Assembly (NCBI GenBank): GCA_027019085.1
Contig: JALUXG010000018.1
Coordinates: 1 to 64,000 of the forward strand
DNA length: 64,000 nucleotides
From: Rhodanobacteraceae bacterium
GTDB lineage: Bacteria; Pseudomonadota; Gammaproteobacteria; Xanthomonadales; Rhodanobacteraceae
Direction: 5' to 3'
Shown here: positions 53,202 to 61,867 of the stretch, piece after piece
Layout: each line of letters starts with the position of its first letter
Numbering within the stretch: position 1 is the first letter of the stretch
Made by a program: the position numbers and the translations under genes
The notes under the pieces: generated by a model
The model's database searches: none
What the model was told of the DNA's origin: nothing
The model's input: the letters and a program-made list of their open reading frames with translations, nothing else

Positions 53202-54487
53202 GCTGCGGGTCCGGTTTCCATGGGCAGGGGAAACAGGCCGGTGAAGCGGTCGCGGCTGTCGTCCACCACTTCGAAGGACAGCCAGCCTTCCTGGCGCGAC
53301 AATATCGTGGTGTGTTCAATGGATGGGGCGTCCACGATGCGGAAGCGCAGACGGTAGATGCCCTTCTGCAGGCGTGCAGGAAAGCGAATGGTGAGCGGGC
53401 TGATGCCGTCGGCCTGCGCGGGCGGCAGGGAGATGCGGCGTCCGCTCAGTTGCAGGCCCTTGCCGTCCATGATGTCGAAAATCAGGTACGGGGCCTGCAG
53501 GTCCGCCGTCAGCCGGATCTGCAGATCGACCCGTACCGGCGCGTCATAGCGCAGCGAGACATGGCGCGGCGCATCGTTGATGGCTGCCTTGACGATGCAC
53601 GCATCGGTGGCGCCATAGCCGTGGTCCACGCGGTCGAGCCGGGTGCCCTCGTGCTCGCGGCTTTGTTTGAGCGCATCGGCGTGGATGCGGTACAGGTATT
53701 CGGTAATGACATCTTCCGGCGTGCCCTCCTGGATGACCTGCCCGCGTTCGAGAATCATGGCGCGGTCGCAGAAGGCCTTGACGGCATTGAGGTCGTGACC
53801 GACGAACAGCAACGTGGTGCCCCGGGCCAGGATTTCCTCGATCCGTGTCATGGCCTTGGCCTGGAAGCGCGCATCGCCCACGGCCAGCGCCTCGTCGACG
53901 ATCAGGATATCCGGGTCCACATGCACCTGGACGGCAAAGGCCAGGCGCATCATCATGCCCGAGCTGTAGGTCTTGACCGGCTGGTCGATGTGCGCGCCGA
54001 TGTCGGCAAAGGCGATGATGTCCTCCAGGCGTTCGGCGATCTGCGCCCGAGACATGCCGAGAATCGCGGCATTGATGAACACGTTTTCGCGCCCGGTCAT
54101 TTCCAGATTGAACCCCGAGCCCAGCTCCAGCAACGCGGCAATGCGCCCGTGGACCCGCACCTCGCCCTGGGTCGGTTCAATCACGCCGGCAACGATCTGC
54201 AGCAGCGTGCTTTTCCCACTGCCGTTCAGGCCGATGATGCCCAGCGCATCGCCGCGGTGCAGGGTGAACTGCACATCGTGCAGCGCCACATGATAGGCAA
54301 GAAACCGGTCGATGTGTGCCTGCAGGGGCTGCGCAAGCGGATGCATCCATCGACGCAGCATGCGTTCCAGCCGCTGCAGCATTGGCACCCACAGGCGCGA
54401 TGCCGGGGTGGCCCACAGCCGGTAGGTCTTGCCGATGCCTCGGGCCTCGATGGCCACCGCGGGTGTTTCCATGGTTGACGTGCTCAT
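53198..54487 (-). CDS. Polysaccharide ABC transporter ATPase, Wzt type
   Basis: A 429-residue ATPase for export of a finished glycan across the inner membrane. Walker A GLNGSGKSTLLQ, signature YSSGMMMRLAFAV and Walker B PDILIVDEALAVGDARFQ are intact in residues about 10-265. An extra region (about residues 30-65, LQRLERMLRRWMHPLA) precedes Walker A. The C-terminal ~150 residues form a Wzt-C-like beta domain (IFDIMDGKGLQLSGRRI, FPARLQKGIYRLRFRIVD) that in O-antigen systems reads the glycan end modification. It heads a minus-strand operon with a glycosyltransferase and two sulfotransferases. The permease gene is 2.4 kb away and divergent. Confidence 0.93.
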   Translation of the reverse strand: MSTSTMETPAVAIEARGIGKTYRLWATPASRLWVPMLQRLERMLRRWMHPLAQPLQAHIDRFLAYHVALHDVQFTLHRGDALGIIGLNGSGKSTLLQIVAGVIEPTQGEVRVHGRIAALLELGSGFNLEMTGRENVFINAAILGMSRAQIAERLEDIIAFADIGAHIDQPVKTYSSGMMMRLAFAVQVHVDPDILIVDEALAVGDARFQAKAMTRIEEILARGTTLLFVGHDLNAVKAFCDRAMILERGQVIQEGTPEDVITEYLYRIHADALKQSREHEGTRLDRVDHGYGATDACIVKAAINDAPRHVSLRYDAPVRVDLQIRLTADLQAPYLIFDIMDGKGLQLSGRRISLPPAQADGISPLTIRFPARLQKGIYRLRFRIVDAPSIEHTTILSRQEGWLSFEVVDDSRDRFTGLFPLPMETGPAA

Positions 54488-54603
54488 GCGAAATCAGGGC
54501 AGATCTCCAGCCCCCAAGTATACCTGTGCCCGTGCAATGTACGGCACCGGTGACAGGATGCCGGTCCAACGCTCGGCGCGAAGAAGCACCTGCAACAGGA
54601 CAC

Positions 54604-54633
54604 AAAAAAAACGGGCGGCCCGAAGGCCGCCCG
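54604..54633 (-). terminator. Strong terminator of the surface protein gene
   Basis: CGGGCGGCC (54612-54620) pairs with GGCCGCCCG (54625-54633); on the minus strand the loop is TTCG and eight T follow (54604-54611). It sits 30 bp past the stop of the surface protein gene and 116 bp before wzt. Confidence 0.93.
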
Positions 54634-54662
54634 CGATTCGTCCAAGACGAAAAACGTACTGC

Positions 54663-56141
54663 TTACTTGTAGTCACCGCTGACCGGGGTGCCCAGGTTGA
54701 TCACCTGGTTGGTGGTCTGGCTGCGGTTCAGGTTGGTCACTTCCATGCCGGCGATCTCGCCGGTCACGGTCAGGCGCCACTTGCCGGTGCCCATGCCCAG
54801 CGAACCGGTCAGGCCCTTGGCGCTGTTGCCGTTCTCCAGGTCCTGCGCGGTCAGCTGGATGGACTTGCCGGCGCCCAGGGTGAAGGAGACGGTGCCGCCG
54901 GCCGTACCGGTGTCATCGGTGCCGGTGATGGTCACCTTGCCCGCGTTGCTGCCGGTGTTGGTGATGCGCAGGAAGCTCTGCATCGAGGTGTTGCTGGCCG
55001 GGTTGAAGGTGTAGACCTTGGCCACCGGGCCGTTGTAGGCCATGGCCAGACCGTTGGCGCTGGCCGAGGAGGACTTGCCGGTCGCGGTACGCGTTTCGGT
55101 GGCGGCCACGCCCACGCTGGTTGCGTCGATGACCTGGCTATTCGCCGAGGGCAGGGTGAAGCACAGGATGCCCGTTCCGGTGCTGCTCAGCGAAGAATAT
55201 GCCACGCCGCTGAAGGTCACCTGGCTGCCCGTGGTGCTGGTGGCGGCAACAGTGGTCGAGGGACTTGCACACGTCCCTGCGGTCACGAGCTTGACGCTGG
55301 CGCCCGTCTGGGTAAACGCGGAGAACGTGCCCGTGACAGTCAGGTTCGTGGTGTCTGTTGTAGCCCACGTGAACGTGGCACCCGAAGCATCATAGATGCC
55401 GCTGTTGACACCGATGCTGACCGTGCCCGTATCGAAGGCGTAGCTCGGGGTGGCGTTGTTCAGGCTGCCGTCATTGGAGAAGGCCGTCTTGCTGGACACC
55501 ACCTGGGAGCCGACATCGATCTTGGCATTCGGGTGGGCCGGGTTGCTCACGGAGAACTTGAGCGGATCGGCCGAGGTCAGCAGGTTCTGCGTCACCGGCG
55601 TCAGGATCTGCTGCGCGGTGTTGGGGTCGGCGAAGGTGAACTTGGCCGCGGCATTGCTTCCGGTCGTAGCCAGTCCGCCCACGTTGCTGAATTTCAGGCC
55701 AGTAAAGGAAAGAGCCGTACCGGAGGTCACGCCCAGGGAGGTGGAGCCCGGCTGCACGGAGTACACAACATAGTTGTCGCCGCTGGCGCCGCCGGCTGCA
55801 ATGCTGACGGTCCATGGACCGGTGCCTCCGGAGGAGTTTGGCAGAGCGGGGCCGATTGCGGGCACCGGGGCCGCAGCGCCGAATGTCGCGCCGTTCTGCA
55901 GATCGACGCGGACCGAGAAGCCGGTGGTGCGGCCGATGATCAGGTCGGTGGTATCGATGGCCAGGTTGACGGTGCCCGGAACCGTGACCACGGTGGTGTT
56001 GTCCTTGACGTCAACATTGGCCACCTTGGTCGGCAAGGTATTCGTAGTGCCGTTGTTCACGGACGCTGCGGACGCCGCCGCCGACAGGCCGAGTGCGGCT
56101 GTCAGGGCAAGCGCGAGCGTGGAAGTCTTGAGAATCGACAT
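54663..56141 (-). CDS. Secreted S-layer-like surface protein
   Basis: A 492-residue protein with a clear signal peptide (MSILKTSTLALALTAALGLS, cleavage after ASA). The rest is rich in Thr, Ser, Gly, Ala, Asn and Val, with few charged residues and only two cysteines in the mature part (about residues 290-340), typical of self-assembling or beta-rich surface proteins. The last ~115 residues (SMQSFLRITNTGSNAGKVTI, AQDLENGNSAKGLTG, GKWRLTVTGEIAGMEV) form a domain I remember from other secreted proteobacterial proteins. The ATG at 56141 has AAGGAG 10 bases upstream; the frame extends another 64 codons upstream without a signal. A strong promoter, ~185-base leader and strong terminator suggest high expression. 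S-layer identity is an inference. Confidence 0.7.
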   Translation of the reverse strand: MSILKTSTLALALTAALGLSAAASAASVNNGTTNTLPTKVANVDVKDNTTVVTVPGTVNLAIDTTDLIIGRTTGFSVRVDLQNGATFGAAAPVPAIGPALPNSSGGTGPWTVSIAAGGASGDNYVVYSVQPGSTSLGVTSGTALSFTGLKFSNVGGLATTGSNAAAKFTFADPNTAQQILTPVTQNLLTSADPLKFSVSNPAHPNAKIDVGSQVVSSKTAFSNDGSLNNATPSYAFDTGTVSIGVNSGIYDASGATFTWATTDTTNLTVTGTFSAFTQTGASVKLVTAGTCASPSTTVAATSTTGSQVTFSGVAYSSLSSTGTGILCFTLPSANSQVIDATSVGVAATETRTATGKSSSASANGLAMAYNGPVAKVYTFNPASNTSMQSFLRITNTGSNAGKVTITGTDDTGTAGGTVSFTLGAGKSIQLTAQDLENGNSAKGLTGSLGMGTGKWRLTVTGEIAGMEVTNLNRSQTTNQVINLGTPVSGDYK

Positions 56142-56331
56142 GTCGATGGAACTCCTTAAAAGGATGAAAGATGAACCCAATCGCATGTAGCCCCCCGATG
56201 GGCGCAACGCGCGCTCCGGTACCAGAGTCGAGCGTTGCTGACGTGTGTTTCGCACGGCCATGGCTTGCGTGCCCATGGCGGACGGTCCCCTTGATACGCC
56301 GGACCCCCTGAAACAACGTGCTACGGCAGGC

Positions 56332-56359
56332 ACTATAGCAAGTCGTCTGACTTCGTCAA
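56332..56359 (-). promoter_or_regulatory. Strong sigma-70-like promoter of the surface protein gene
   Basis: On the minus strand TTGACG (56354-56359) and TATAGT (56332-56337) are 16 bp apart, close to consensus. The spacer holds a dyad, AAGTC and GACTT around AGAC (56340-56353), a possible operator. Predicted transcription starts near 56325, giving a ~185-base leader before the ATG at 56141. Confidence 0.65.
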
Positions 56360-56846
56360 GCCAAGGTTAAGCGGCTTTTGTGGCCCGGTGTGAGCTCTGT
56401 CAGGTTTTGCATGAAGCCCGGGTTCAGGGTGAAGGCCAGGGCCATGCGCCTGCCCGCATGTGGGGCCCGAAAGGCGGCCTGGCGCCACAACACCATGTGG
56501 AGGTACCGCGAGGGTGGAACCAAGCCGCCGGCCGGGCCGGTTGCGACGGTTCGGCGATGCATCCTGCGGACGGGTGCTATCGGGGGCGCGATGGCGCGGG
56601 CCGGCATGCTTGCCGGGGCGCTTTGCGCCGCCTTGATGGCCGGGCCGCCGGCCCCCACCGGTACTTGCCGAGCGCCATGCCGGGGCCCACCCGCAGGGGT
56701 GCCGGGACTGGGTCGTGCGGGCCGGGCGGTGCCGCGCCCCGTAACCGGCTTGCGGTGTACACTTGCGCCCCCTGCGTGGCGCGGGCATCGAGCGGCGCCC
56801 GTCGTACCGGTCGACGTGGCCGGGTCTGGATCTAGGTGCGTCATTG
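56360..56846. other. Non-coding interval between surface protein promoter and wzm-like gene
   Basis: About 490 bp with no convincing gene on either strand; open frames here are rich in Arg, Pro and Ala and match nothing recognisable. It must hold the promoter of the permease gene; TACACT at 56757-56762 is a possible -10, without a good -35. Confidence 0.4.
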
Positions 56847-57653
56847 ATGAATGGATTGAAGGCTCTTTTCCCCTTTCTGAAACACGGGGCGCTGTTCGGC
56901 GCACTGCAAAAGCGCGAACTGGCCCTGCGTTACCGGTCCTCGTTCCTGGGCAATCTGTGGATGGTGGTCACGCCGTTGCTGATGCTGGGCATGTACACCT
57001 TCGTGTTCGGCGTGATCTTCAAGTCGCGCTGGCAGGGGCTGGCGAACCAGGGGGTGTCGGGCTTTGCCATCGTGCTGTTCTCCGGGTTGCTGCTGCATAC
57101 CCTGCTGGCCGACACCATCGGCCGGGCGCCGGCGTTGATGATGGAGCAGCCCAATTACGTCACCAAGGTGGTGTTTCCGCTGGAACTGTTGCCCTGGGTG
57201 AGCATGGCGACCGCGCTGGTGCACTTTGCGGTCGGGCTGGTTCTGCTGCTTGGCGTGATGGCCCTGATCATGCCGCCGCTGCACCTCGCCACGCTGTGGT
57301 TGCCCGTGATCGTGCTGCCCTACACCCTGTATCTGGTGGGGCTGACCTGGGCGCTGGCGGCGGTGGGTGTGTATTTGCGTGACCTGGCGCAGTTCATGAC
57401 CTCGGTGGTGAGCATGCTGCTGTTTCTGAGCCCGATTTTCTATCACCGCAGCCAGGCGCCCGGCGTCCTGGGCGACGTGATGGTGATCAACCCGCTGACC
57501 GTCCCGGTCGAGCAGGCGCGCCGGGTGCTGTTCACCGGCAAGCCGCCGGAATGGGGGGTGATGCTGGTCTACACCGGCTTCGGCCTGGTGGTCTATGTGC
57601 TGGGGCTGGTGATCTTCCAGCGATTGCGCCGCGGATTCTCGGATGTGATGTAG
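56847..57653 (+). CDS. Polysaccharide ABC transporter permease, Wzm type
   Basis: A 268-residue ABC-2 permease with six helices. The N-terminal amphipathic region (QKRELALRYRSSFLGNLWMV) and the coupling motif are diagnostic of Wzm/KpsM exporters of O-antigens and capsules; LSPIFYHRSQAP and INPLTVPVEQARRVLFTG near the C-terminus also fit. It should pair with the Wzt-type ATPase at 53.2 kb, though it is on the other strand and separated by the surface protein gene. The ATG at 56847 was chosen because the family starts there. The type II secretion operon begins 10 bp downstream on the same strand. Confidence 0.9.
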   Translation: MNGLKALFPFLKHGALFGALQKRELALRYRSSFLGNLWMVVTPLLMLGMYTFVFGVIFKSRWQGLANQGVSGFAIVLFSGLLLHTLLADTIGRAPALMMEQPNYVTKVVFPLELLPWVSMATALVHFAVGLVLLLGVMALIMPPLHLATLWLPVIVLPYTLYLVGLTWALAAVGVYLRDLAQFMTSVVSMLLFLSPIFYHRSQAPGVLGDVMVINPLTVPVEQARRVLFTGKPPEWGVMLVYTGFGLVVYVLGLVIFQRLRRGFSDVM

Positions 57654-57663
57654 GATTCGTGCA

Positions 57664-59376
57664 ATGCAACATGCACTTGCCACGCCTGCCGAGAAGGACC
57701 CGCCGCGCCTGCTGGGAGAAATACTGCAGGCCGAAGGGCTGGTGCGTGCCGAAGACGTGCAGCGGGCACTGGACATGCAACGGCGCATCGGCGGTCGCAT
57801 CGGCGCCTTGCTGATGCGCGTGGGCGCGATTTCCGAGGACACGCTGCTGGATGCGCTGGCGCGGCAACTGGAGCTGCCGGTCGTCGGGCGCGAGGTGGCC
57901 GAACCGGACGAAGCGGTGTTGCGCGATGCGATGCTCGACGGGGCCATCAACGCCGACTGGATGCTCGACCAGCAGGTGTTGTTGTGGCGCGGTGAAGACG
58001 GTACCTGGTTGTGTGCGGCACGCGATCCGCTGGCCAGTGCCTTGCGCGAGTCCCTGCGATTCGTGCTGGGTCACGAACAGGTCCGATTTTGCCTGGTGTC
58101 CAGCCAGATCCTGGAACGGCTGCTGGATCAGCTTTCCCGGGTGCAGCATCGCGATGGCGAGGCCTACGGTGATGCGGACGTACAGCACCTGCGGGAGATG
58201 GCCGAGGAGGCGCCGATCGTCGAGCTGGTCAACAACGTGATGTCACAGGGCGTGGAGCAACGCGCCTCGGACATCCACTTCGAGCCGGAGGAATCGCGCC
58301 TGCTGGTGCGCTTCCGTATCGACGGCGTGCTGTATACGCGTCTTACGCTGCAACGTGAACGGTTCAATGCGGTCGCCTCGCGCATCAAGCTGATTTCCGG
58401 CATGGACATTGCCGAACGACGCCTGCCGCAGGATGGACGCATGAGTGCGCGGGTCAGCGGTCAGGACATGGATATTCGCGTGTCCGCGCTGCCCGGCGTG
58501 CATGGTGAATCGATCGTCATGCGCCTGTTGCCGAAAAAACGCGAGGAGCTGGGGCTGGAGCGCCTGGGTATGCAGGCCGACCACCTGGCCCTGATGCGTG
58601 AGTGGGCGGGCGAGTCCAACGGCATCGTGCTGGTGACCGGGCCGACCGGATCGGGCAAGTCCACCACGCTTTACGCCACGCTTGCCGCCAGCAATGACGG
58701 GCAGAAGAAGATCATCACGGTCGAGGATCCGGTCGAATTCCAGTTGTCGGGGGTGACCCAGATCCAGACCCACGCCGACATCGGGCTGGATTTTGCCGGC
58801 GCACTGCGTTCCATCCTGCGCCAGGACCCGGATGTCATCATGGTGGGCGAGATTCGTGACCTGGAGACCGCGCGGATTGCCGTGCAGGCGTCGCTGACAG
58901 GCCATCTGGTGCTTTCGACCCTGCATACCAATGACGCCATCAGCGCCTTTACCCGGCTGGTCGACATGGGGGTGGAACCGTTCCTGGTGTCCACCCCGCT
59001 GCGCGCCGTGCAGGCCCAGCGGCTGGTGCGCCGGTTGTGCACCGAGTGCGCGCGCCAGGCCGGGGAAGCCCCCCCTGTCGCCGGTGAGGTGCGTGAACTG
59101 GCGGCTGCCTTGCTAGGCTCGACGGCACCGAACTGGAAGGAACCGGTCGGTTGCCCGCGTTGTCTGCATACCGGATACCGTGGCCGCGTCGGCATTTACG
59201 AACTGGTATCGGTGTCCAACGAGATGCGGCACATGATCAACGAGGGCGCAAGCGTGACGGACATGACGGCCCAGGCGCGCAAGGAGGGCTACCGCTCCCT
59301 GCGTCAGGACGGCTTGCTGAAGGCCTGGCAAGGGCTCACTTCGGTCGATGAAGTCCTGCGCGTGACGGGGAGCTGA
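57664..59376 (+). CDS. gspE: Type II secretion ATPase GspE
   Basis: A 570-residue cytoplasmic ATPase powering pseudopilus assembly. An N1E-like domain (about 10-150, PPRLLGEILQAEGLVRAEDV) precedes the core: Walker A VTGPTGSGKSTTLYATLA, Asp box TVEDPVEFQLSGVTQIQ, Walker B DPDVIMVGEIRDLETARIA and His box HLVLSTLHTNDA. The zinc loop C-x2-C ... C-x2-C is present in LCTECARQ and VGCPRCLHTG. The start codon ATG at 57664 lies 10 bp after the wzm-like stop. It is the first gene of E-F-G-H-I-J-K. Confidence 0.94.
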   Translation: MQHALATPAEKDPPRLLGEILQAEGLVRAEDVQRALDMQRRIGGRIGALLMRVGAISEDTLLDALARQLELPVVGREVAEPDEAVLRDAMLDGAINADWMLDQQVLLWRGEDGTWLCAARDPLASALRESLRFVLGHEQVRFCLVSSQILERLLDQLSRVQHRDGEAYGDADVQHLREMAEEAPIVELVNNVMSQGVEQRASDIHFEPEESRLLVRFRIDGVLYTRLTLQRERFNAVASRIKLISGMDIAERRLPQDGRMSARVSGQDMDIRVSALPGVHGESIVMRLLPKKREELGLERLGMQADHLALMREWAGESNGIVLVTGPTGSGKSTTLYATLAASNDGQKKIITVEDPVEFQLSGVTQIQTHADIGLDFAGALRSILRQDPDVIMVGEIRDLETARIAVQASLTGHLVLSTLHTNDAISAFTRLVDMGVEPFLVSTPLRAVQAQRLVRRLCTECARQAGEAPPVAGEVRELAAALLGSTAPNWKEPVGCPRCLHTGYRGRVGIYELVSVSNEMRHMINEGASVTDMTAQARKEGYRSLRQDGLLKAWQGLTSVDEVLRVTGS

Positions 59377-60575
59377 TGGCCATGCCCCGGTACGAGTATG
59401 AGGCGCTGAATGCCGATGGCATGGTGCTCAACGGCAGTTTGCGCGCCGAAGGCGAGCGTGAAGCGATGCGCATGCTCGAGCGGCGCGGATTGCAGGCACT
59501 TTCCCTGCAGACGCAACAGGGCGAGCGCAAGCGGCGTCACGGAAGGCTGCGCGTGATGGACATCGTGCTTTCCCTGCACGAAGTGGCGACCATGCTGGAG
59601 TCGGGCGTGGCCCTGGCCGAAGCGGTGGCGGTGCAGGCGCAGTCGTCGCATCATCCGGTCGTGGTGGCCGGGTTCGAGCACATCAGCAACGGTTTGCAAC
59701 GCGGGCAGTCGTTTTCCGATGTGTTGGCGACCTGCGGCATCCCCTTGCCCGATTATGTGGTGCAGCTGGTCAAGGCCGGCGAGCTGACCGGCGAGCTGGG
59801 CGAGGCCATGCGTGGTGCGGCCTCGCAGATGGAATACGAGGAGCAGGCGCGTGCCGAACTGCGCAATGCGCTGGTGTACCCGACGATTTTGATTTGTGCC
59901 GGTATCGCGGCCGTACTGATCGTGTTCACGTTTGTCGTGCCCAAGTTTTCCATGTTGCTGAAGAAGGCCGACCAGTTGCCCTGGCTCGGCTGGGCCGTGT
60001 TGGCCAGTGGCACCTGGGTCAACAGCAACCGTTTGTGGCTTGCCCCATTGCTGATCTTCGGGTTGATCGGTGCCGTTGCCGCACTGCGGCGGCCGGAAGT
60101 GCGCGATCGCCTGTATCAACGCGTCAGCGCCTTGCCGGTGGTCGGCGACTGGCTGCTGGAATCGGAAACGGCGCGCTGGGCCAAGATGCTGGGTACCTTG
60201 CTGCAGAGCAAGGTCAAGCTGCTGCGCGCGCTGGAGCTTGCCGCCGAGGGCGTGCGCTTGCAGCAACGGCGTTTCCGGCTGCAGGAGGTGGCGCGCGCCG
60301 TACGTGGGGGCGCGACCCTGGCCGAAGCGCTGGAAGACCACAATGCCCTGAACGGGACCGGATGCAATCTGGTGCGGGTGGGCGAGCGTTCGGGGCAGTT
60401 GCCCTCGATGCTGATGTCCCTGGCGCGAATGTACGAGGAAGCCGGGCGTCAGCGCCTCAAGCGCATGCTGGCCCTGATCGAACCGATCGCCATCCTGGTC
60501 ATCGGTGCGGTGGTCGGCGTTATCATCATGGGTGTCATGTTGGCCATCACCAGTGCCAACAACCTTGCTGTATGA
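59376..60575 (+). CDS. gspF: Type II secretion inner-membrane protein GspF
   Basis: A 399-residue platform protein. Two repeated T2SSF domains (about 65-190 and 268-390) each carry the family pattern (LHEVATMLESGVALAEAV; LGTLLQSKVKLLRALELAA), with transmembrane helices near residues 165-185, 215-235 and 370-392. MPRYEYEALNADGMVLNGSL is the usual N-terminus. The ATG shares one base with the gspE stop (TGATG); a second ATG two codons later is possible. Confidence 0.94.
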   Translation: MAMPRYEYEALNADGMVLNGSLRAEGEREAMRMLERRGLQALSLQTQQGERKRRHGRLRVMDIVLSLHEVATMLESGVALAEAVAVQAQSSHHPVVVAGFEHISNGLQRGQSFSDVLATCGIPLPDYVVQLVKAGELTGELGEAMRGAASQMEYEEQARAELRNALVYPTILICAGIAAVLIVFTFVVPKFSMLLKKADQLPWLGWAVLASGTWVNSNRLWLAPLLIFGLIGAVAALRRPEVRDRLYQRVSALPVVGDWLLESETARWAKMLGTLLQSKVKLLRALELAAEGVRLQQRRFRLQEVARAVRGGATLAEALEDHNALNGTGCNLVRVGERSGQLPSMLMSLARMYEEAGRQRLKRMLALIEPIAILVIGAVVGVIIMGVMLAITSANNLAV

Positions 60576-61024
60576 GATTGGAAGTCATGAAACGTATCAA
60601 GCGCCAGGCAGGCTTCACGTTGCTGGAAATGATTGTCGTGCTGGTCATCATCGGGCTGATCATGGGGCTGGTCGGGCCGAGGCTGTTTTCACAGGCGGAC
60701 CGGGCCAAGGTCCAGACCGCGAATACCCAGATCAAGATGCTGCGTGGTGCCCTGGAAACCATGCGGCTGGACATCAACCGGTTCCCGACCGAACAGGAAG
60801 GGCTGCAATTGCTTGTGAACAAGCCTTCCGATCCGGCCCTCGCGGCCCTGTGGCGCGGACCCTATCTGAGTGACGCGGTACCGCTCGACCCCTGGGAACA
60901 CCCTTACCATTACAGTCCGGAACCGAGCGGGAATCAGCCATTCACCCTGTATTCCTACGGTGCCGACGGCAAGCCGGGAGGGACGGGCATCAATGCCGAC
61001 ATCGGTTATCTCCCGCAGCACTAG
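60572..61024 (+). CDS. gspG: Major pseudopilin GspG
   Basis: A 150-residue type II secretion major pseudopilin. The prepilin peptidase site is G-FTLLEMIVVLVIIGLIMG with Glu at +5 after cleavage; the rest contains TANTQIKMLRGALETMRLDI and the C-terminal calcium-loop region LYSYGADGKPGGTG. It overlaps gspF by 4 bases if the first ATG is used; an ATG five codons later is an alternative. gspH starts inside its last 32 bases. Confidence 0.94.
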   Translation: MRLEVMKRIKRQAGFTLLEMIVVLVIIGLIMGLVGPRLFSQADRAKVQTANTQIKMLRGALETMRLDINRFPTEQEGLQLLVNKPSDPALAALWRGPYLSDAVPLDPWEHPYHYSPEPSGNQPFTLYSYGADGKPGGTGINADIGYLPQH

Positions 61025-61454
61025 CGCCCGTTGCAGCGGGGGATATACCTTGCTGGAGATGGTTGTCGTGCTGGCCATCATGGCCCTGGTCATGGGCATA
61101 GCCGCCGTACGCGTGTTTTCCATGATCGATAGTTGGCGAGTGCGCACCCAGCTCGACGATATCGACCAGCAATTCCAGCACTTGCCGGTGCTGGCCCGGC
61201 AGCGGGGCGAAACGATTGTGTTGCCGCCTCCGGACGTCGCCGGGTCGCGTGGGCGCAGGCGCTTGTCGTCCGGTTCGGCCGAGGGACTGCACCTTCCTCC
61301 GGACTGGCTGGTGCATTTCGACCGCCGGCTGGTGGTGACCGGGGCGGGGTTCTGCCGGGGCGCACGGATTGTTCTGCAGAAGGGTGTGCACACCTACCCG
61401 CGGATCGTCACGGCGCCATTTTGTCGGCTCCAGCTCGTCGGTGGCGCACCTTGA
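60993..61454 (+). CDS. gspH: Minor pseudopilin GspH
   Basis: A 153-residue minor pseudopilin. The cleavage region is G-YTLLEMVVVLAIMALVMG, with Tyr in place of the usual Phe at +1 and Glu at +5. The C-terminal part is short and basic in the middle (VAGSRGRRRLSSGSAEG), so similarity to other GspH is confined to the helix. The ATG at 60993 has GGGAGG 13 bases upstream and overlaps gspG by 32 bases. Position between G and I supports the assignment. Confidence 0.82.
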   Translation: MPTSVISRSTSARCSGGYTLLEMVVVLAIMALVMGIAAVRVFSMIDSWRVRTQLDDIDQQFQHLPVLARQRGETIVLPPPDVAGSRGRRRLSSGSAEGLHLPPDWLVHFDRRLVVTGAGFCRGARIVLQKGVHTYPRIVTAPFCRLQLVGGAP

Positions 61455-61867
61455 ACACGCGGCAATCGGGTTTTTCCCTGCTTGAATCCATCGTGGCGCT
61501 GGTCATCCTGAGCATGGTGGTGGGGGCACTGTTTGCCTGGCAGCATGTCAGTTATGTCACCCTGGACCGTGCCCGGGCGCACGCCGAACGCAACGAGATG
61601 GTTCGTTCGGCACTGGCCATCATGGATCATGTCAACATGCTCAAACAGCCCGAAGGTGAGCGCACCGCGGGCAGCCTTGCCGTGAAGTGGTCATCGAAAC
61701 CCGTTGCACCCCGCAGACAGGGGCGGACATTCTCGGGCCATCTCAGCCTGTTCGACCTGCAACTGTTCACGGTCCGGGTGATGGTCCTGCAGCGAGGGCG
61801 TACCGTGGCTCAGTTTCGCTATCGCAAGCTCGGATACGTGCAGGCCCGCAAGATCAACGAGGGTTGA
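61451..61867 (+). CDS. gspI: Minor pseudopilin GspI
   Basis: A 138-residue minor pseudopilin. The start is a TTG at 61451 overlapping the gspH stop, leading into LNTRQSG-FSLLESIVALVIL with the cleavage site and Glu at +5. The following helix and short C-terminal domain (ALAIMDHVNMLKQPEGERT) fit GspI. No ATG exists at a suitable position; the longer upstream frame is a shadow of gspH. Confidence 0.85.
   Translation: MNTRQSGFSLLESIVALVILSMVVGALFAWQHVSYVTLDRARAHAERNEMVRSALAIMDHVNMLKQPEGERTAGSLAVKWSSKPVAPRRQGRTFSGHLSLFDLQLFTVRVMVLQRGRTVAQFRYRKLGYVQARKINEG

Noticed and set aside
56356-56904. Minus-strand frame upstream of the surface protein and overlapping the wzm-like start.
   Set aside because: Arg/Pro/Ala-rich, no homology, and it crosses the promoter and a well-supported gene start.
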